From contig JAHBNG010000011.1 of assembly GCA_019217005.1 (NCBI GenBank), forward strand, positions 124,001 to 188,000: a DNA stretch of 64,000 bases. The letters are read 5' to 3'. This document shows, piece after piece, positions 8,655 to 18,269 of the stretch. This stretch comes from Chloroflexi bacterium TSY. Lineage in GTDB: Bacteria; Chloroflexota; Anaerolineae; Caldilineales; Caldilineaceae. The position numbers and the translations under genes are program-made. Below the pieces are notes generated by a model, which saw nothing but the letters and a program-made list of their open reading frames with translations, was not told the origin of the DNA and did not search any database. Within the stretch, counting starts at the first letter, position 1; the number at the start of each line of letters is the position of its first letter.

Positions 8655-10574
8655 CTATTCGTCCCTGATAATCTGCAAGACACTCGCATTCTGATTTGTA
8701 TACAAAATATCAATCAGAGGCGACAGAGCAAGTGTATCGACTCTCAATCCTGTTTGGGCCACGTGGCTGTGAACTCCGATATAAATATAGTGGACGCCCC
8801 GATCATAAAGCTCTGGCAAAACCTCAGTCGTTTCCTCCAGCTTTTTCACGAGGTGCGACGTGGTCAACATCTCTTCCCGATAGTCCGTCGGTGCCAAATG
8901 TGAAATCATGATGCTGGACGTGATTGAGTGTCCCGTCAAATAGGGAATCATATAGCCCGCATCATATCCATGAGGGATCCGAGGCAACCAAAAGTGGGTG
9001 TTAATGGCAAACTGAGCATCTGATGGTATGTTGTTGTGAATCCATTCCATGGCAACCAAATCAGATTGCGTTACAAAGTAACGATGCGGTTCCAGCATAG
9101 TGATGCGCTGCCAACCCGCAGGTAGACCAGCAAGAAAAATGATTGTTGCCACCGCTATCTCACTTCGTTTTCTGAATGAAGCCGGGATTAGTTTGAGCAA
9201 TTCATGGCTTGCGAGCCCAATCAAGAGCCCGACAGGGAGATAATACATGATCAGGATCGCACCTAAATTTGTAAATTTGAGCACACGTATGCCCGATAGG
9301 TAAGCGTTTCCCGCGAGAAACAACAGTCCGACCCACAACAGAGTCAGAAACGCAATAAAATTACGTTGTAGAAGGCAGATAACGCTGGCGATGAATGAGA
9401 GAACCAGCAGCCAATTTTTTGCAACGAGATTGGGGACGCTGCTCAAAGGAAAGTTGTAAAAATTTTGTGCGATTTGTGCTTCTTGTTCTAAAGTTAAAGG
9501 GGATGGTGCCTGTTTAAATGCTAAATAGACCCTGAGCGCATCCCAGAGTGCAGGTGTGATGAATATGAATGTAATTGTACCTGAAATGAGACTTCCGAGA
9601 ATAAAGTATAAACGATGCTCAGAGCCATGTCGCCAATATTCAATCAGCAGACTGAGTCCAAGAAGAATGCCATAAAACGCAACGACACGAAAGTGTAGCA
9701 AAAACAATCCAGCACTGAATAGAGCACCAAACAAAAGATACCATTCTGTTCGAAGGGATGATGTTCCTCTATGCTTCTCGTTCCGACTCTCTGTCCAGGC
9801 AACGATTCCATCCACCGTCACAACCCATGCAATTAGTAAAATCGATTGCGCGGCCATCTGCGTAAAGCGCCCCCAATTCACATAAAACGCCGGCATGTGT
9901 GCGAAAAGGCCCACGACGGCAGCACCAACGATTGCGCCCAAACGGCCAGCTCTACGATCAAGTACGAGGTAGGTGCCGATACCAGCTAAACCATTTAGAA
10001 ATTGCGAGGTCCATAACAAAGCGGAATGTGAAGGTGCTTTAGTAAGCCATTCGACGGAAGCAGCAAGCGAATATAAACCAAGATGGTACATTTGCAGCGG
10101 AACGGGGAAATGAGGGTCTAGACTCTCTGGAAGTCTACCTTGTTGCGCAGTCAATTGCGTCAAGAGCGTATGATGCAGCGAGTCGCTCCAAGCAGGGAAT
10201 GGGTTCCGGTGGGCAACCCAAAGTCGCGTGATCATTGTAAGACCAAAGACTGCAATGGCAATCCACTCTAAGGCATCAAAACGAAATAACTCTTTCCACT
10301 TGCTCTGAAACCCCCATCCAGTTATCACAGCACAAATGATGAGGATTGTGCTAATTTTATAAGGCCCAAGCACAACAGCCGGAGACCAAAAATGCAATGT
10401 GTAAAATAGAATGGGGTAAAATGCAATGCTCAGGCCGATTGCAACAATGAATTTCTGTAGACCAGGCCACTTACGCCAAGTACCGCTAATCGTAAGAAGT
10501 GCTCCACCCGGCAGAATCAACATTCCTAGCAGGGCGAACAGCATAAAAAGTTCAGTTAAATTACCTGGAAACAT
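8655..10574 (-). CDS. GT-C-like polytopic membrane protein (copy 1)
   Basis: An intact 639-aa integral membrane protein with about a dozen hydrophobic segments. It is a paralogue of the split gene at 5127-8586. Matching landmarks are LILPGGALLTISG near the N terminus, the loop PAWSDSLHHTLLTQL with an Asp between the first helices, SLDPHFPVPLQMYHLGLYS, FYVNWGRFTQMAAQ and the C-terminal soluble stretch SDLVAMEWIHNNIPSDAQ. The arrangement resembles GT-C-fold glycosyltransferases that use polyprenyl-phosphate sugars, with the active-site acidic residue in the first external loop; this is an inference from layout, not a recognised family name. It converges on its paralogue across a 68-bp spacer that holds a half R1 repeat. 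An identical copy is at 27165-29084. Confidence 0.75.
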   Translation of the reverse strand: MFPGNLTELFMLFALLGMLILPGGALLTISGTWRKWPGLQKFIVAIGLSIAFYPILFYTLHFWSPAVVLGPYKISTILIICAVITGWGFQSKWKELFRFDALEWIAIAVFGLTMITRLWVAHRNPFPAWSDSLHHTLLTQLTAQQGRLPESLDPHFPVPLQMYHLGLYSLAASVEWLTKAPSHSALLWTSQFLNGLAGIGTYLVLDRRAGRLGAIVGAAVVGLFAHMPAFYVNWGRFTQMAAQSILLIAWVVTVDGIVAWTESRNEKHRGTSSLRTEWYLLFGALFSAGLFLLHFRVVAFYGILLGLSLLIEYWRHGSEHRLYFILGSLISGTITFIFITPALWDALRVYLAFKQAPSPLTLEQEAQIAQNFYNFPLSSVPNLVAKNWLLVLSFIASVICLLQRNFIAFLTLLWVGLLFLAGNAYLSGIRVLKFTNLGAILIMYYLPVGLLIGLASHELLKLIPASFRKRSEIAVATIIFLAGLPAGWQRITMLEPHRYFVTQSDLVAMEWIHNNIPSDAQFAINTHFWLPRIPHGYDAGYMIPYLTGHSITSSIMISHLAPTDYREEMLTTSHLVKKLEETTEVLPELYDRGVHYIYIGVHSHVAQTGLRVDTLALSPLIDILYTNQNASVLQIIRDE

Positions 10575-10640
10575 TGGTGACCAAACGTGCAGATTGGAAA
10601 ATTGACAAAAGTGTAGTAGACAACCACGCTTTGAAAAATG

Positions 10641-10970
10641 GCTTAGAACCTATCCAAACAGTGGTTGTGAGTCCGACCGACTTCTAGGAGCCGTTGACAT
10701 TTGACAGCTCTCCTCAGAGAAATCATCATGCAGAACGACCAACGCTCTAAGAGCGCACGCTAAATGTGTATTGTTCTATTACATCGACACCCCTGGAAAT
10801 CGACTACATCGCGACCGCCTGCACAGGCTGTTTCAGGAGAGCTACGGGCCCAAGTGCGGTCGCGATGTAACCGAACAGCCCAGGTGTCGATGTAAGTAAA
10901 CAATACAAAATGTCAACAGAACCTAGAGTGAGAATGCATCGTCACAGAACTTTTCGGATAAGCACTTAAG
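10641..10970. repeat. R2 repeat carrying a nested R3 (copy 1)
   Basis: The outer ends TTAGAACCTATCC...GTGGTTGTGAGTCCGAC and GAATGCATCGTCACAGAACT plus TTTCGGATAAGCACTTAAG match the arms of the shorter R2 copies at 53394-53480 and 55156-55243. Here the arms are pushed apart by about 240 bp, including the R3 element at 10767-10907. Confidence 0.75.
10767..10907. mobile_element. R3 double-hairpin MITE (copy 1)
   Basis: 141 bp with ends TGTATTGTT and AACAATACA, flanked by a perfect 5-bp duplication AAATG (10762-10766, 10908-10912). Two nested sets of arms are visible: ACATCGACACC with GGTGTCGATGT, and ACATCGCGACCGC with GCGGTCGCGATGT. A second locus is at 50099-50231. There is no coding capacity. 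Confidence 0.8.
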
Positions 10971-10977
10971 TAGTCGC

Positions 10978-11045
10978 AAAAGAATAACTCCGGCGTAGAT
11001 TCTTCGCTTCACTCGAGAATGACCCGCCGAAGTTATTCTTTTTCA
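10978..11045. repeat. R4 palindromic repeat (copy 1)
   Basis: Outer arms AAAAGAATAACT and AGTTATTCTTTT enclose AGATTCTTCGCTTCACTCGA. The same arms and core occur inverted at 39640-39708. It lies in the 520-bp gap between the GT-C-like gene and the next membrane protein. Confidence 0.7.
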
Positions 11046-11097
11046 AATCCGAAGGGCAAAGAATTAAAGAGACGAATCAGGAGATTTAGGTTTTACA

Positions 11098-12262
11098 ATG
11101 AAATACGTTACGAAAATGATCGAAACTGATTTGACCATTTTGATATTTGTTATCTTTTCCACAATTATTTTATCTGTCCCTCGTTTTGCTCATCATACAC
11201 CTGATTCACGGTTTTATCTGGAATTATCTGATTTTTTCCAAGGAAAAACAGAGCCACAATTTCTGCGGACGCCGTATGCATATCGCGTGTTACTTCCATT
11301 TTTAGCTGCTCAGGGACCAACCGACAATCTGCCATTTAATTTTGGTATCATTAATCTTTTTTTCACGATAGCCGCGTATCTTCTCTTTTATTTCTATCTT
11401 AAAAGTCTCTTTCGGGGGGTGGTTCAGAATTAGGTTTACACTTTTGATACATAGATAAAAATCTATATGAGGTCATTTTCTGCCTGAGCATGGCTCAAAG
11501 TAGAAAATATAAACATCTTTTCTCTTTGCAAAAATGTAAACCTAATTGTCCGCCTAAAATGAACCACCCCTCTTTCGGTTTAAGAAAGAGGGGTATATCG
11601 GTATGGTCTTGCTAGTTTTTTCGTTTCCAACGGTCAACTACTCGTCTGCTATTTTAACTGATGGTATTGGCTTTTTCTTTTTTGTCAGTGCAATTTTCTT
11701 ATTACAGAAAAAACAGATCTTCCTTTTTTCATTGATCGTTGCAATCGGTGTCCTAACTCGAGAGGCGAATTTGTCTGCGCTCGTCGTGTTTTTTGTCTAT
11801 TTAATCTTTGCAAAAAGATGGGGGTGTTCACAACATGGTTGGTCTATTTATTTGTTAACAATTCTGCCCTCAATTCTGGTTTATGCGCTCGTTCGATTTG
11901 CCTTTCGTGCAATTCCCAGCTACTTCTGGTATCCATCTATCGAACGATTTGCTGATAATGTTACACGCCCTATTTCGTGGATAACTGTATTGCTGACTAT
12001 CTTGCCATTGTTGGGGCTGTCCTTCTTTGGCCTGTATCAAAAAAACTTTCAGATTAGCTTCGCCAGCACTTTTTCAATGCATGAACATGCGCTGTTACGA
12101 TCATTACTGATCGTTGGCATCCTATTCTTTTCCTATAGTGTAACATCGGCGTTTATGAGCGGTCGGTTTATTTGGCCTTTTTACACAATTCTAATTCCTT
12201 TTACGATCCTTTGTATGAGGCAAACATGGCCGCTCAATTCACGAACGATTTCTGGCGATTGA
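11098..12262 (+). pseudogene. Integral membrane protein split by a 155-bp MITE (copy 1)
   Basis: N-terminal part 11098-11415 and C-terminal part 11579-12262. Deleting the MITE and one TCTTTCGG repeat joins exactly 106 codons to FKKEGYIGMVLLVFSF in frame, for a predicted 333-aa protein. It has about eight hydrophobic segments. Early motif HHTPDSRFYLELSDFF and later YRVLLPFLAAQ resemble the first loop of GT-C/PMT-type glycosyltransferases, where an acidic residue sits after helix 1, as does LTREANLSALVVFFVYL. A role in glycan assembly is inferred from this and from the neighbouring GT-C-like genes. Leaderless-looking start: ATG 11098 follows AGGAGATTTAGG. Confidence 0.75.
11416..11570. mobile_element. 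R5 MITE, 155 bp (copy 1)
   Basis: Terminal inverted repeats GGGGTGGTTCA and TGAACCACCCC, with inner complementary AATTAGGTTTACA and TGTAAACCTAATT. A perfect 8-bp target duplication TCTTTCGG (11408-11415 and 11571-11578) flanks it. It has no gene, so it must be moved by a transposase elsewhere. Confidence 0.92.
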
Positions 12263-12277
12263 GTCCGACCAGACCCC

Positions 12278-13192
12278 TTACAACTTCAACCCGCTCAACA
12301 CAACACCAGAAATAAAGTAGCGCTGTGCAAATGCAAAGAGCATGAGTACGGGAATCGTCATGACGGCAGCTGCCGCCGTCAATAGATGGTCACGGGGATC
12401 TCTGGTTTCTAGAGGAATATATTGGAAATAGCGTAGACCGACAGCAGCAGTAAAAAGCGAGGCACGGTTGAGGTAGATGAAAGGACCAAAAAAATCGTTC
12501 CAGTCACTCAGAAATTGTAGAATCGCAACAGTTGTCAAAGCTGGTTTCATTAGGGGCACAATCACCCTTCCCAGGATCTGGAACGGATTTGCGCCATCGA
12601 TTGTTGCCGCCTCATCGAGATCACGCGGAATGCTCATAATAAATTGGCGCAAGAGAAAAATCATAAACGCCCCGCCCCCTAACCAAGCACCAATGGTCAG
12701 TGGAACATAGGTATTAATCATACCAAGATTAAACCAAAGTAGATATTGCGGAATCAGCGTGACTGTAGCTGGAATCATCATGGTCCCAAGCATGAGGATA
12801 AACCAGACATTTTTGCCCACAAAGTTGAAGCGCGCAAAGGAGTAAGCCGTACTAGTTGCTGTGATAATCGTGCCCGGAATCGTAATGAGGATGATAAAGA
12901 AACTATTTCCCAGCCAACGTGCAAAGGGGACAGCCGTAAAAACCTCAACATAGTTGCCCCACTGCGGCTCTTTTGGAAGCAAATGAGGTGTAAAAGACCG
13001 TAATTCCTGCCAGGTCTGCAGAGAACTCGAAACCGTCCAATAAAGCGGAAAGGCAAACATCAACCCAGCCAGCGTCAGCAGAATGTAAGTGATCCCCTTT
13101 TGTACAAGACGCCGTTGCCGAATCGATTCCGAAGTCTTACGGTCAATCGTGACTGATTGCGTGCTATATTGTGTACCGGACGAGGTGGTCAT
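12278..13192 (-). CDS. Carbohydrate ABC transporter permease, MalG/UgpE type (copy 1)
   Basis: A 304-aa inner-membrane permease of a binding-protein-dependent sugar importer. It has six hydrophobic segments and the cytoplasmic EAA loop DLDEAATIDGANPFQILGRV, which contacts the ATPase. Further family landmarks are AGLMFAFPLYWTVSSSLQT near the N terminus and AQRYFISGVVLSGLKL at the C terminus. It starts at 13192, 6 bp after the end of the MalF-type permease gene, so they are cotranscribed. The ATPase gene is not in the window. In this copy the upstream partner is truncated by the MITE junction; the full operon order (binding protein, MalF-type, MalG-type) is preserved in copy 2. Confidence 0.9.
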   Translation of the reverse strand: MTTSSGTQYSTQSVTIDRKTSESIRQRRLVQKGITYILLTLAGLMFAFPLYWTVSSSLQTWQELRSFTPHLLPKEPQWGNYVEVFTAVPFARWLGNSFFIILITIPGTIITATSTAYSFARFNFVGKNVWFILMLGTMMIPATVTLIPQYLLWFNLGMINTYVPLTIGAWLGGGAFMIFLLRQFIMSIPRDLDEAATIDGANPFQILGRVIVPLMKPALTTVAILQFLSDWNDFFGPFIYLNRASLFTAAVGLRYFQYIPLETRDPRDHLLTAAAAVMTIPVLMLFAFAQRYFISGVVLSGLKL

Positions 13193-13198
13193 CTAGAC

Positions 13199-13649
13199 TT
13201 ATCCTCCATAGTAGAAGACCCAATGTTTGGACAAGCGCATCTGGAAAATAGTAAGCGAAACAATGATGAGCGCAAAGAACCAAGCCAGCGCAGCTGCATA
13301 ACCCATATTCCAGTAGTCAAACGCATTCTTCCAGATGTGCAGACTATAGAACCATGTGGCAAAACCCGGCCCACCTTCGGTTGCCACAAAGGCCGCAGCA
13401 AACGTTTGTAGCGCCCCAATGATGCCCAAGACCGTATTGAAAAAGATTGTAGGGGTCAACAGCGGAATGGTCACGTGACGAATGCGCTGCCAGGCTGTGG
13501 CTCCATCGATCGAGGCGGCATCGTAGAGAGTTTCGGGAATGCCCTGTAATCCCGCCAAAAAGATGATCATCTGCGTGCCCCCAATGCTACTCCAAAGCCG
13601 CATGATAATCAGAGATGGAATTGCCCATCGCCGATCGGTAAACCAGCCT
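13199..13649 (-). pseudogene. MalF/UgpA-type sugar permease, C-terminal half only (copy 1)
   Basis: Encodes the C-terminal half (MRLWSSIGGTQMIIFLAGLQ, then the EAA loop LYDAASIDGATAWQRIRHVT) of the permease whose complete but MITE-split version lies at 31708-32864. At 13650 the sequence enters the 215-bp MITE, and beyond it lies the flippase gene, not the permease N terminus. This half gene is therefore an orphan created by the junction. Its A run near 13440 has 5 bases and stays in frame, unlike copy 2 with 6. Confidence 0.85.
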
Positions 13650-13864
13650 CAGTAGATCCAAATTTGGCGTTTTTGGCTATTTTCAGTCGAGATTGCAGGG
13701 ATTTTGGAGTCATTTATTCAGATTTCGGTTACAGAAAACAACCTATTTCATATCTGAAAATCGCCCAAATCTAACGCAAAAACTAGATATCGACCGGCAA
13801 ATTTGTATTTATGTCAACTGTTTAGCCAGAATTCTCTCTCAAAACCTGAAATTTGGATCTACTG
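13650..13864. mobile_element. R6 MITE, 215 bp, at the duplication junction
   Basis: Inverted repeats CAGTAGATCCAAATTT and AAATTTGGATCTACTG. The left flank is AGCCT (permease), but the right flank is AATCT (flippase), so there is no matching target duplication. At the second copy (32160-32374) AGCCT is present on both sides. The mismatch marks this MITE as a recombination or assembly junction. Confidence 0.92.
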
Positions 13865-14904
13865 AATCTGTCTTTATTGCGTTTGAGCGCACGGAATTTC
13901 TGGCCATTCTCTCCTTTGTGGGAGGGATTTTGCGGTTGACTTTCTGCCTCGCTGCTCTCTGGTGGAGTGCAGATATTCTGATCGTCATCGCCGCAGCAAC
14001 CGTGGCAACTAGCTTGGTCATGTTTTTGAGTTTGGGGTTGGTACTTCGCTACTCTGTCCATCTGAAAGTTCCGGTCGATTACCAGTTTTGCCAACAGCAG
14101 TTGAAGATCGCTTTTCCATTTATTTTTATCGGCATCTTTTTTATAATGGACAACCGGCTGGACGTGTTAGTCCTCTCGCTGTTAGCGGATGAGGGCGCAG
14201 TTGGTATCTATAGCGCAGCAGTTTCAATCATCACCGCTTTAACCATTATGCCACAAGGCATTCGAAACGCAATCTTGCCCATATTTTCCCAGCAGCAAGC
14301 GAAATTCGGGAAGGTTTCACTGGATACCTACGAGCGAATGATCAAATATATGCTCATTCTCACGATTCCTATCGCTGTCGGATTGACATTGACCTCGTCA
14401 GAGGTTGTTTCTTTCATTTATTCCGACAGATTTGTCTTATCGGTTCCTGTCTTACAAATTCTGGTTTGGTCATTTGTCTTCTATTCACTCAATATCATCA
14501 ACTCACGACTTTTGTTCGTTCGAAATCAACAGGGTCGAATTGCTCGTTTCTTGGGGGTGAGCTTGGGCATCAACATTGCCTTAAACTTGCTCCTTGTACC
14601 AGTAATGGGCCTAGTAGGGGCTGGTGTTGCGCGCCTGAGTTCAACGGGCATTCTCTATTTACAGACGCAATGGGCCGCCCAGCAAAGAGCGGGCGCATTG
14701 ACTGTGCTCAGGTTGTTGTTTCGTCCATTGCTGGCCGCCTTTGGGATCGTGCTCTGTCTGATCTGGTTTGGACATCACAGTTTGTGGATGCAGATCCCCC
14801 TGGCTGCCGCTGTCTATCTTTTGATTTTATACCTGTCAGGCGCATTTCCAACAGATGAGCAATTGCTTTGGCGTCGGACAATTTTAAACTTAACATACCG
14901 ATAA
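13865..14904 (+). pseudogene. Polysaccharide flippase-like protein, N-terminally truncated
   Basis: The remaining 346 codons encode a multi-spanning protein of the MATE/MOP exporter type (Wzx/RfbX-like). Recognisable text is SVFIAFERTEFLAILSFVG, the typical mid-protein segment after helix 4, then FIMDNRLDVLVLSLLADEGA, GIYSAAVSI and SRLLFVRNQQGRIARFLGVS. About 130 N-terminal residues are missing because the gene begins at the MITE. The frame is open through the MITE back to 13693, but that leader is MITE sequence, not flippase. Such proteins move lipid-linked oligosaccharides across the membrane. Neighbours (GT-C-like protein, phosphohydrolase) fit an exopolysaccharide cluster. The missing N-terminal half should lie upstream of the window, left of another MITE copy. 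Confidence 0.8.
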
Positions 14905-14915
14905 AGGGAAAACAC

Positions 14916-16205
14916 TTGACAAATTTTGAGCAGAGTCATATTTCATTGGTGCCAAGAACGAGTGACTGGCCACGATATGTAAGCCTGATCATATTATTGC
15001 TAACATTCCTTCTCGTAGGCTACCTCTATTCGCTAGAACAGGGTGAGATGAGTCCCCAGTCAAAGGCAAATATCGTCGCTCTCGAAAAGCCTTCTCTATC
15101 TATTGCCATCAAAGATTACCCGAGATTTTGGCCTCCAGTATATCCAGCAGTGCTATGGGGATTTTCGAAGATTGGGTTACCAATGAGGTTGTTCAATCTG
15201 TTCTGTTTTTATGGAGTTCTCTTGGCATTGTGGATGTTTACATCTAAGTTTCTGCCGCGTATTCCCCCATTGATTCCCGTTCTGCTGGTTGCCAGTAATC
15301 ATTCAAACTATCCGAACCTATATCAGCAAACATCAGAAAGTCTCTTTCTATTACTCTCATGGATAATTCTTCTCGCTGTGGCTCACTATAAAAAGAATTC
15401 ATCAATTCTGTGGGTGGCCACCGTGGGCATGGTCACAGCGACAGCATCACTCACACGTTTTTTTGGCATTGTCTGGCTGATCCCTCTCGCATTTATCCTC
15501 ATTGCTTTTTTTGCACAACCAGAGGGAAGTCTAAAACGAAAAGTGACGCACATATTCGTCTACTTTCTGCCTATCTTATTATTCGTTTTGCCGTGGATTC
15601 TATACTTGAGATCTACTACTGGATCATTTACCGGTATGGACAGAGTCTCTCTGCGAGACTTTTCTGCAAAGAGCATTGACTGGAATGAACTCACTAATTT
15701 TGTACCAAATTGTCAACTTTTATTCAAGACATTATTCATTGATTTCTTCTCCCCATCCCGTTACGCGACGCACAAAATAGTGAACCTCTCTGCATACACT
15801 TCTCTTGAAATGCTCACTGTTTCTTTTGTGATAGGAATCGTCTCACTGATCGTGTTTTTGACTCTTTATAAAGTATCAGACTATCGTCTATTTGCAAAAG
15901 CGAAAGAAGTATTCAAAACCACTAGCTTCCTACCAGTTTACTTTGCCATTACGTATGTGACTGCGATCATCATCACTTGGACCTATTCAAATAATGACCC
16001 GATATACACACGCTTTATGTTTCCTTCATATTCGTTTATCATATTGTCTTTTCTAGGACTCTTTTCTTGGATCAAAGCTCGGTCTACTCGAGTATGGGAA
16101 CTCCTTCCCTTTTATCTTCTCGGTATGATTTATCTATTCAATAATTTTTTGTATTACTATACACTGCCAACCATCGTGCTACTTGAATGCAACCTGTTGG
16201 TCTGA
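14916..16205 (+). CDS. GT-C-like membrane mannosyltransferase-type protein
   Basis: A polytopic membrane protein of about 430 aa. TTG 14916, 6 bases after AAAGGGAA, is the likely start, 12 bases after the flippase stop; the open frame reaches back to 14868. The first external loop contains DYPRFWPPVYPAVLWGFSKI, resembling the loop of PIG-M/PMT-like GT-C enzymes. Many hydrophobic segments follow, with TASLTRFFGIVWLIPLAF and YTRFMFPSYSFIILSFLGLF (the conserved RF-P near the last helices of GT-C proteins). Probably transfers a sugar from a polyprenyl donor on the outer face. The gene lies between the flippase and the phosphohydrolase, all on the plus strand, as in a surface-polysaccharide operon. 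Exact substrate cannot be told. Confidence 0.7.
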   Translation: MTNFEQSHISLVPRTSDWPRYVSLIILLLTFLLVGYLYSLEQGEMSPQSKANIVALEKPSLSIAIKDYPRFWPPVYPAVLWGFSKIGLPMRLFNLFCFYGVLLALWMFTSKFLPRIPPLIPVLLVASNHSNYPNLYQQTSESLFLLLSWIILLAVAHYKKNSSILWVATVGMVTATASLTRFFGIVWLIPLAFILIAFFAQPEGSLKRKVTHIFVYFLPILLFVLPWILYLRSTTGSFTGMDRVSLRDFSAKSIDWNELTNFVPNCQLLFKTLFIDFFSPSRYATHKIVNLSAYTSLEMLTVSFVIGIVSLIVFLTLYKVSDYRLFAKAKEVFKTTSFLPVYFAITYVTAIIITWTYSNNDPIYTRFMFPSYSFIILSFLGLFSWIKARSTRVWELLPFYLLGMIYLFNNFLYYYTLPTIVLLECNLLV

Positions 16206-16252
16206 GGTGCACCCTCGCTAGATATGAGGAAAATTGCTAGAGGAGTGTTAGA

Positions 16253-17920
16253 TTGACTAAAGAATCTATATCGTCAAAACGAGTCCTCATTGTGGGATGG
16301 GATGGTGCAACGTTCGATTTGCTAAAACCCTGGGTCGAAGCTGGTCATTTGCCCAATACGGCACGTTTGCTTCAACAGGGGGCGCATCGCATCTTGAATT
16401 CAACAATCCCAACTTTGTCCCCAACTGCTTGGACGTCATTTTATACAGGAAAAAATCCCGGCCGACATGGCACATTTGATTTTATCCACCGGACGCCCGA
16501 CACATACGAGATCCAGACATATCGAAACTATCTTCCTTCTTTGGGTACGCTGTTTCGGTGGGTTAGCGATGCCGGGGGATTTGTTGGTGCCATCAATGTT
16601 CCATTCACTTATCCACCGGAACAGGTCAATGGATTCATGATTTCAGGATTAAGTGGGGATGAACAGTGGGAATTTACCCATCCACCAGAGTTGAAAAAAG
16701 AGCTGTTGGCGCGTGACTATCGGATTGATAATCCAGTCGCGTACCAAGGGGATAACGATGAGGAGTATATTACAGCAGCTCTCGACACGACTCGTATTCG
16801 GATTGAGACAAGCCTGGATTTGATGCGCAAACACGATTGGAATCTGTTCATGGTCGTTTTTATGAACATCGACCAGTTATTGAGCTTCGTTTGGCACCAC
16901 ATGGATGACACGCACCCACGACATGATCCACGTTTGGCATACTTTGGCACAAAAATATTAGAGCTGCACCAACTCTTAGATCGTGCGTTGGGCGATATGA
17001 TGGCAGAAGCTGGCAAGGATGCCACAGTGGTTCTTGCATCGGATCATGGGATGGGACCTCTCTACAAGGAAGTTTTTCTGAACAATTGGTTGCGCGAACA
17101 AGGATATCTGGTCATCAAGGAGAATCCGCAAACTGTCACACGCTATCGACAACTGATGCGCTCTTTGGGATTAACGCGCGAAGGGATATGGCGTGTGATT
17201 GGTCGAGCACGGACACAGCAATTCAAACAGCTTTTGCCGCGTCGACTCCATGGATTGGTTCCCACAGAGCATCCAACATTGGCAAACGTTGTCGATTGGT
17301 CCAAGACCAAAGCTTATAGCATGGGGAATATCGGTCAAATCTATATCAACCTTGCTGGACGCGAACCATTTGGAATCGTCAACCCTGGTTCAGAATATGA
17401 TCAGGTCATCGATGAGTTAAAAGAATCCTTGATGACATTTTGCGATCCAGAAACAGGTATCCCAATCGTTGATTATGTCTACACCAAGGACGAATTATAT
17501 GACGGGCACTTTAAAGACCGCGCGCCGGATTTGAACATTGTCATGCAGAATTATGGATATGTCACACAACAGCGGCGCGAGTTGGCCTCGGACGATCTGG
17601 TTCGCCCCATCTACAGCATGAGTGGATTTCATCGACGCGAGGGAATTTTTCTTGCGTACGGTCCTTTTATTCAATCCGGCGAATATGAACCAGCGTCGAT
17701 TATTGATGTAACGCCAACGTTACTTCATCTTTTGGGCTTACCGATTCCTGATGACATGGATGGCCAAGTGATGCACGATATCTGTACAGCTCCATTGGCG
17801 GACGAAGAGAGCGTGAGGAGGATTGAAATTGATGCCCTGATCGACCAAAATATCGACCTACAAGATGAAGATGAAGAACGCATGTTACACCGTTTAAAAG
17901 ATCTGGGATATTTGGGATAA
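16253..17920 (+). CDS. Alkaline-phosphatase-superfamily phosphohydrolase/phosphomutase
   Basis: A 555-aa cytosolic-looking protein of the type I phosphodiesterase/nucleotide pyrophosphatase group (COG3379-like). TTG 16253 is preceded by AGAGGAG with 7-base spacing. Metal ligands and nucleophile region: VLIVGWDGATFD (Asp17), then STIPTLSPTAWTSFYTG (residues about 50-66, Thr/Ser nucleophile), LASDHGMGPLYK (Asp-His pair near 264) and GFHRREGIFLAYGP near the C terminus. It ends with LHLLGLPIPDDMDGQV, typical for the family. It hydrolyses or transfers phosphate esters. Enzymes of this group occur in polysaccharide and glycolipid clusters, which agrees with the upstream flippase and GT-C-like genes. 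A 47-bp spacer separates it from the previous gene, so cotranscription is likely. Confidence 0.85.
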   Translation: MTKESISSKRVLIVGWDGATFDLLKPWVEAGHLPNTARLLQQGAHRILNSTIPTLSPTAWTSFYTGKNPGRHGTFDFIHRTPDTYEIQTYRNYLPSLGTLFRWVSDAGGFVGAINVPFTYPPEQVNGFMISGLSGDEQWEFTHPPELKKELLARDYRIDNPVAYQGDNDEEYITAALDTTRIRIETSLDLMRKHDWNLFMVVFMNIDQLLSFVWHHMDDTHPRHDPRLAYFGTKILELHQLLDRALGDMMAEAGKDATVVLASDHGMGPLYKEVFLNNWLREQGYLVIKENPQTVTRYRQLMRSLGLTREGIWRVIGRARTQQFKQLLPRRLHGLVPTEHPTLANVVDWSKTKAYSMGNIGQIYINLAGREPFGIVNPGSEYDQVIDELKESLMTFCDPETGIPIVDYVYTKDELYDGHFKDRAPDLNIVMQNYGYVTQQRRELASDDLVRPIYSMSGFHRREGIFLAYGPFIQSGEYEPASIIDVTPTLLHLLGLPIPDDMDGQVMHDICTAPLADEESVRRIEIDALIDQNIDLQDEDEERMLHRLKDLGYLG

Positions 17921-18259
17921 AATGCTTCTAAAATTAGATACCCCATATGGAGTATTACCATAATCACCACTCTAGATGCAAGATTTTTCTTGGATCTAAG
18001 TGTATATCTGGAGTGTGTTGTTCGCTTGAAATAAAAACAAGAAAAGAAGCTGATTTTTGAGAATTCTCTCAGAGAAACGCAAAAATACGGCGAATGGGGT
18101 ATGGACTATACCCTATTTATCCAGTATGATTACGGCAACTTTTAGACAGTTCTCCGATAGTTTAAGTTCAATTTCAGTCATCTAGGTTATTGGTTTGTCT
18201 AATTGTAAATAGGTTGTGTATGTTGATCGATATCCATTTTGATAACCTAATATGAATAA
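17921..18259. other. A+T-rich intergenic stretch before the ISAs1 element
   Basis: No gene seen. Before the IS insertion this region led straight into the secreted repeat protein gene (start 19543), so it probably holds that gene's original promoter and the terminator of the phosphohydrolase gene. I could not pick a convincing -35/-10 pair. Confidence 0.5.
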
Positions 18260-18269
18260 TAGTAATAAT

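Larger units (their letters stand above)
1..13864. repeat. Left copy of the 13.9 kb duplicated segment
   Basis: Sequence from 1 to 13864 recurs at 18512-32374 in the same orientation. The offset drifts between 18507 and 18511 through nine net one-base homopolymer changes. I noticed one substitution, near 3541, which changes Thr to Pro in the ISAzo13-like transposase. The copy ends exactly at the last base of the 215-bp MITE (13650-13864); after that the sequence is unrelated to what follows the right copy. Confidence 0.95.

Noticed and set aside
13693..13864. Open frame through the MITE fused to the flippase, which could be read as a new N terminus
   Set aside because: The first 57 codons are MITE sequence with no membrane helix of the flippase family; the junction explains the open frame by chance.
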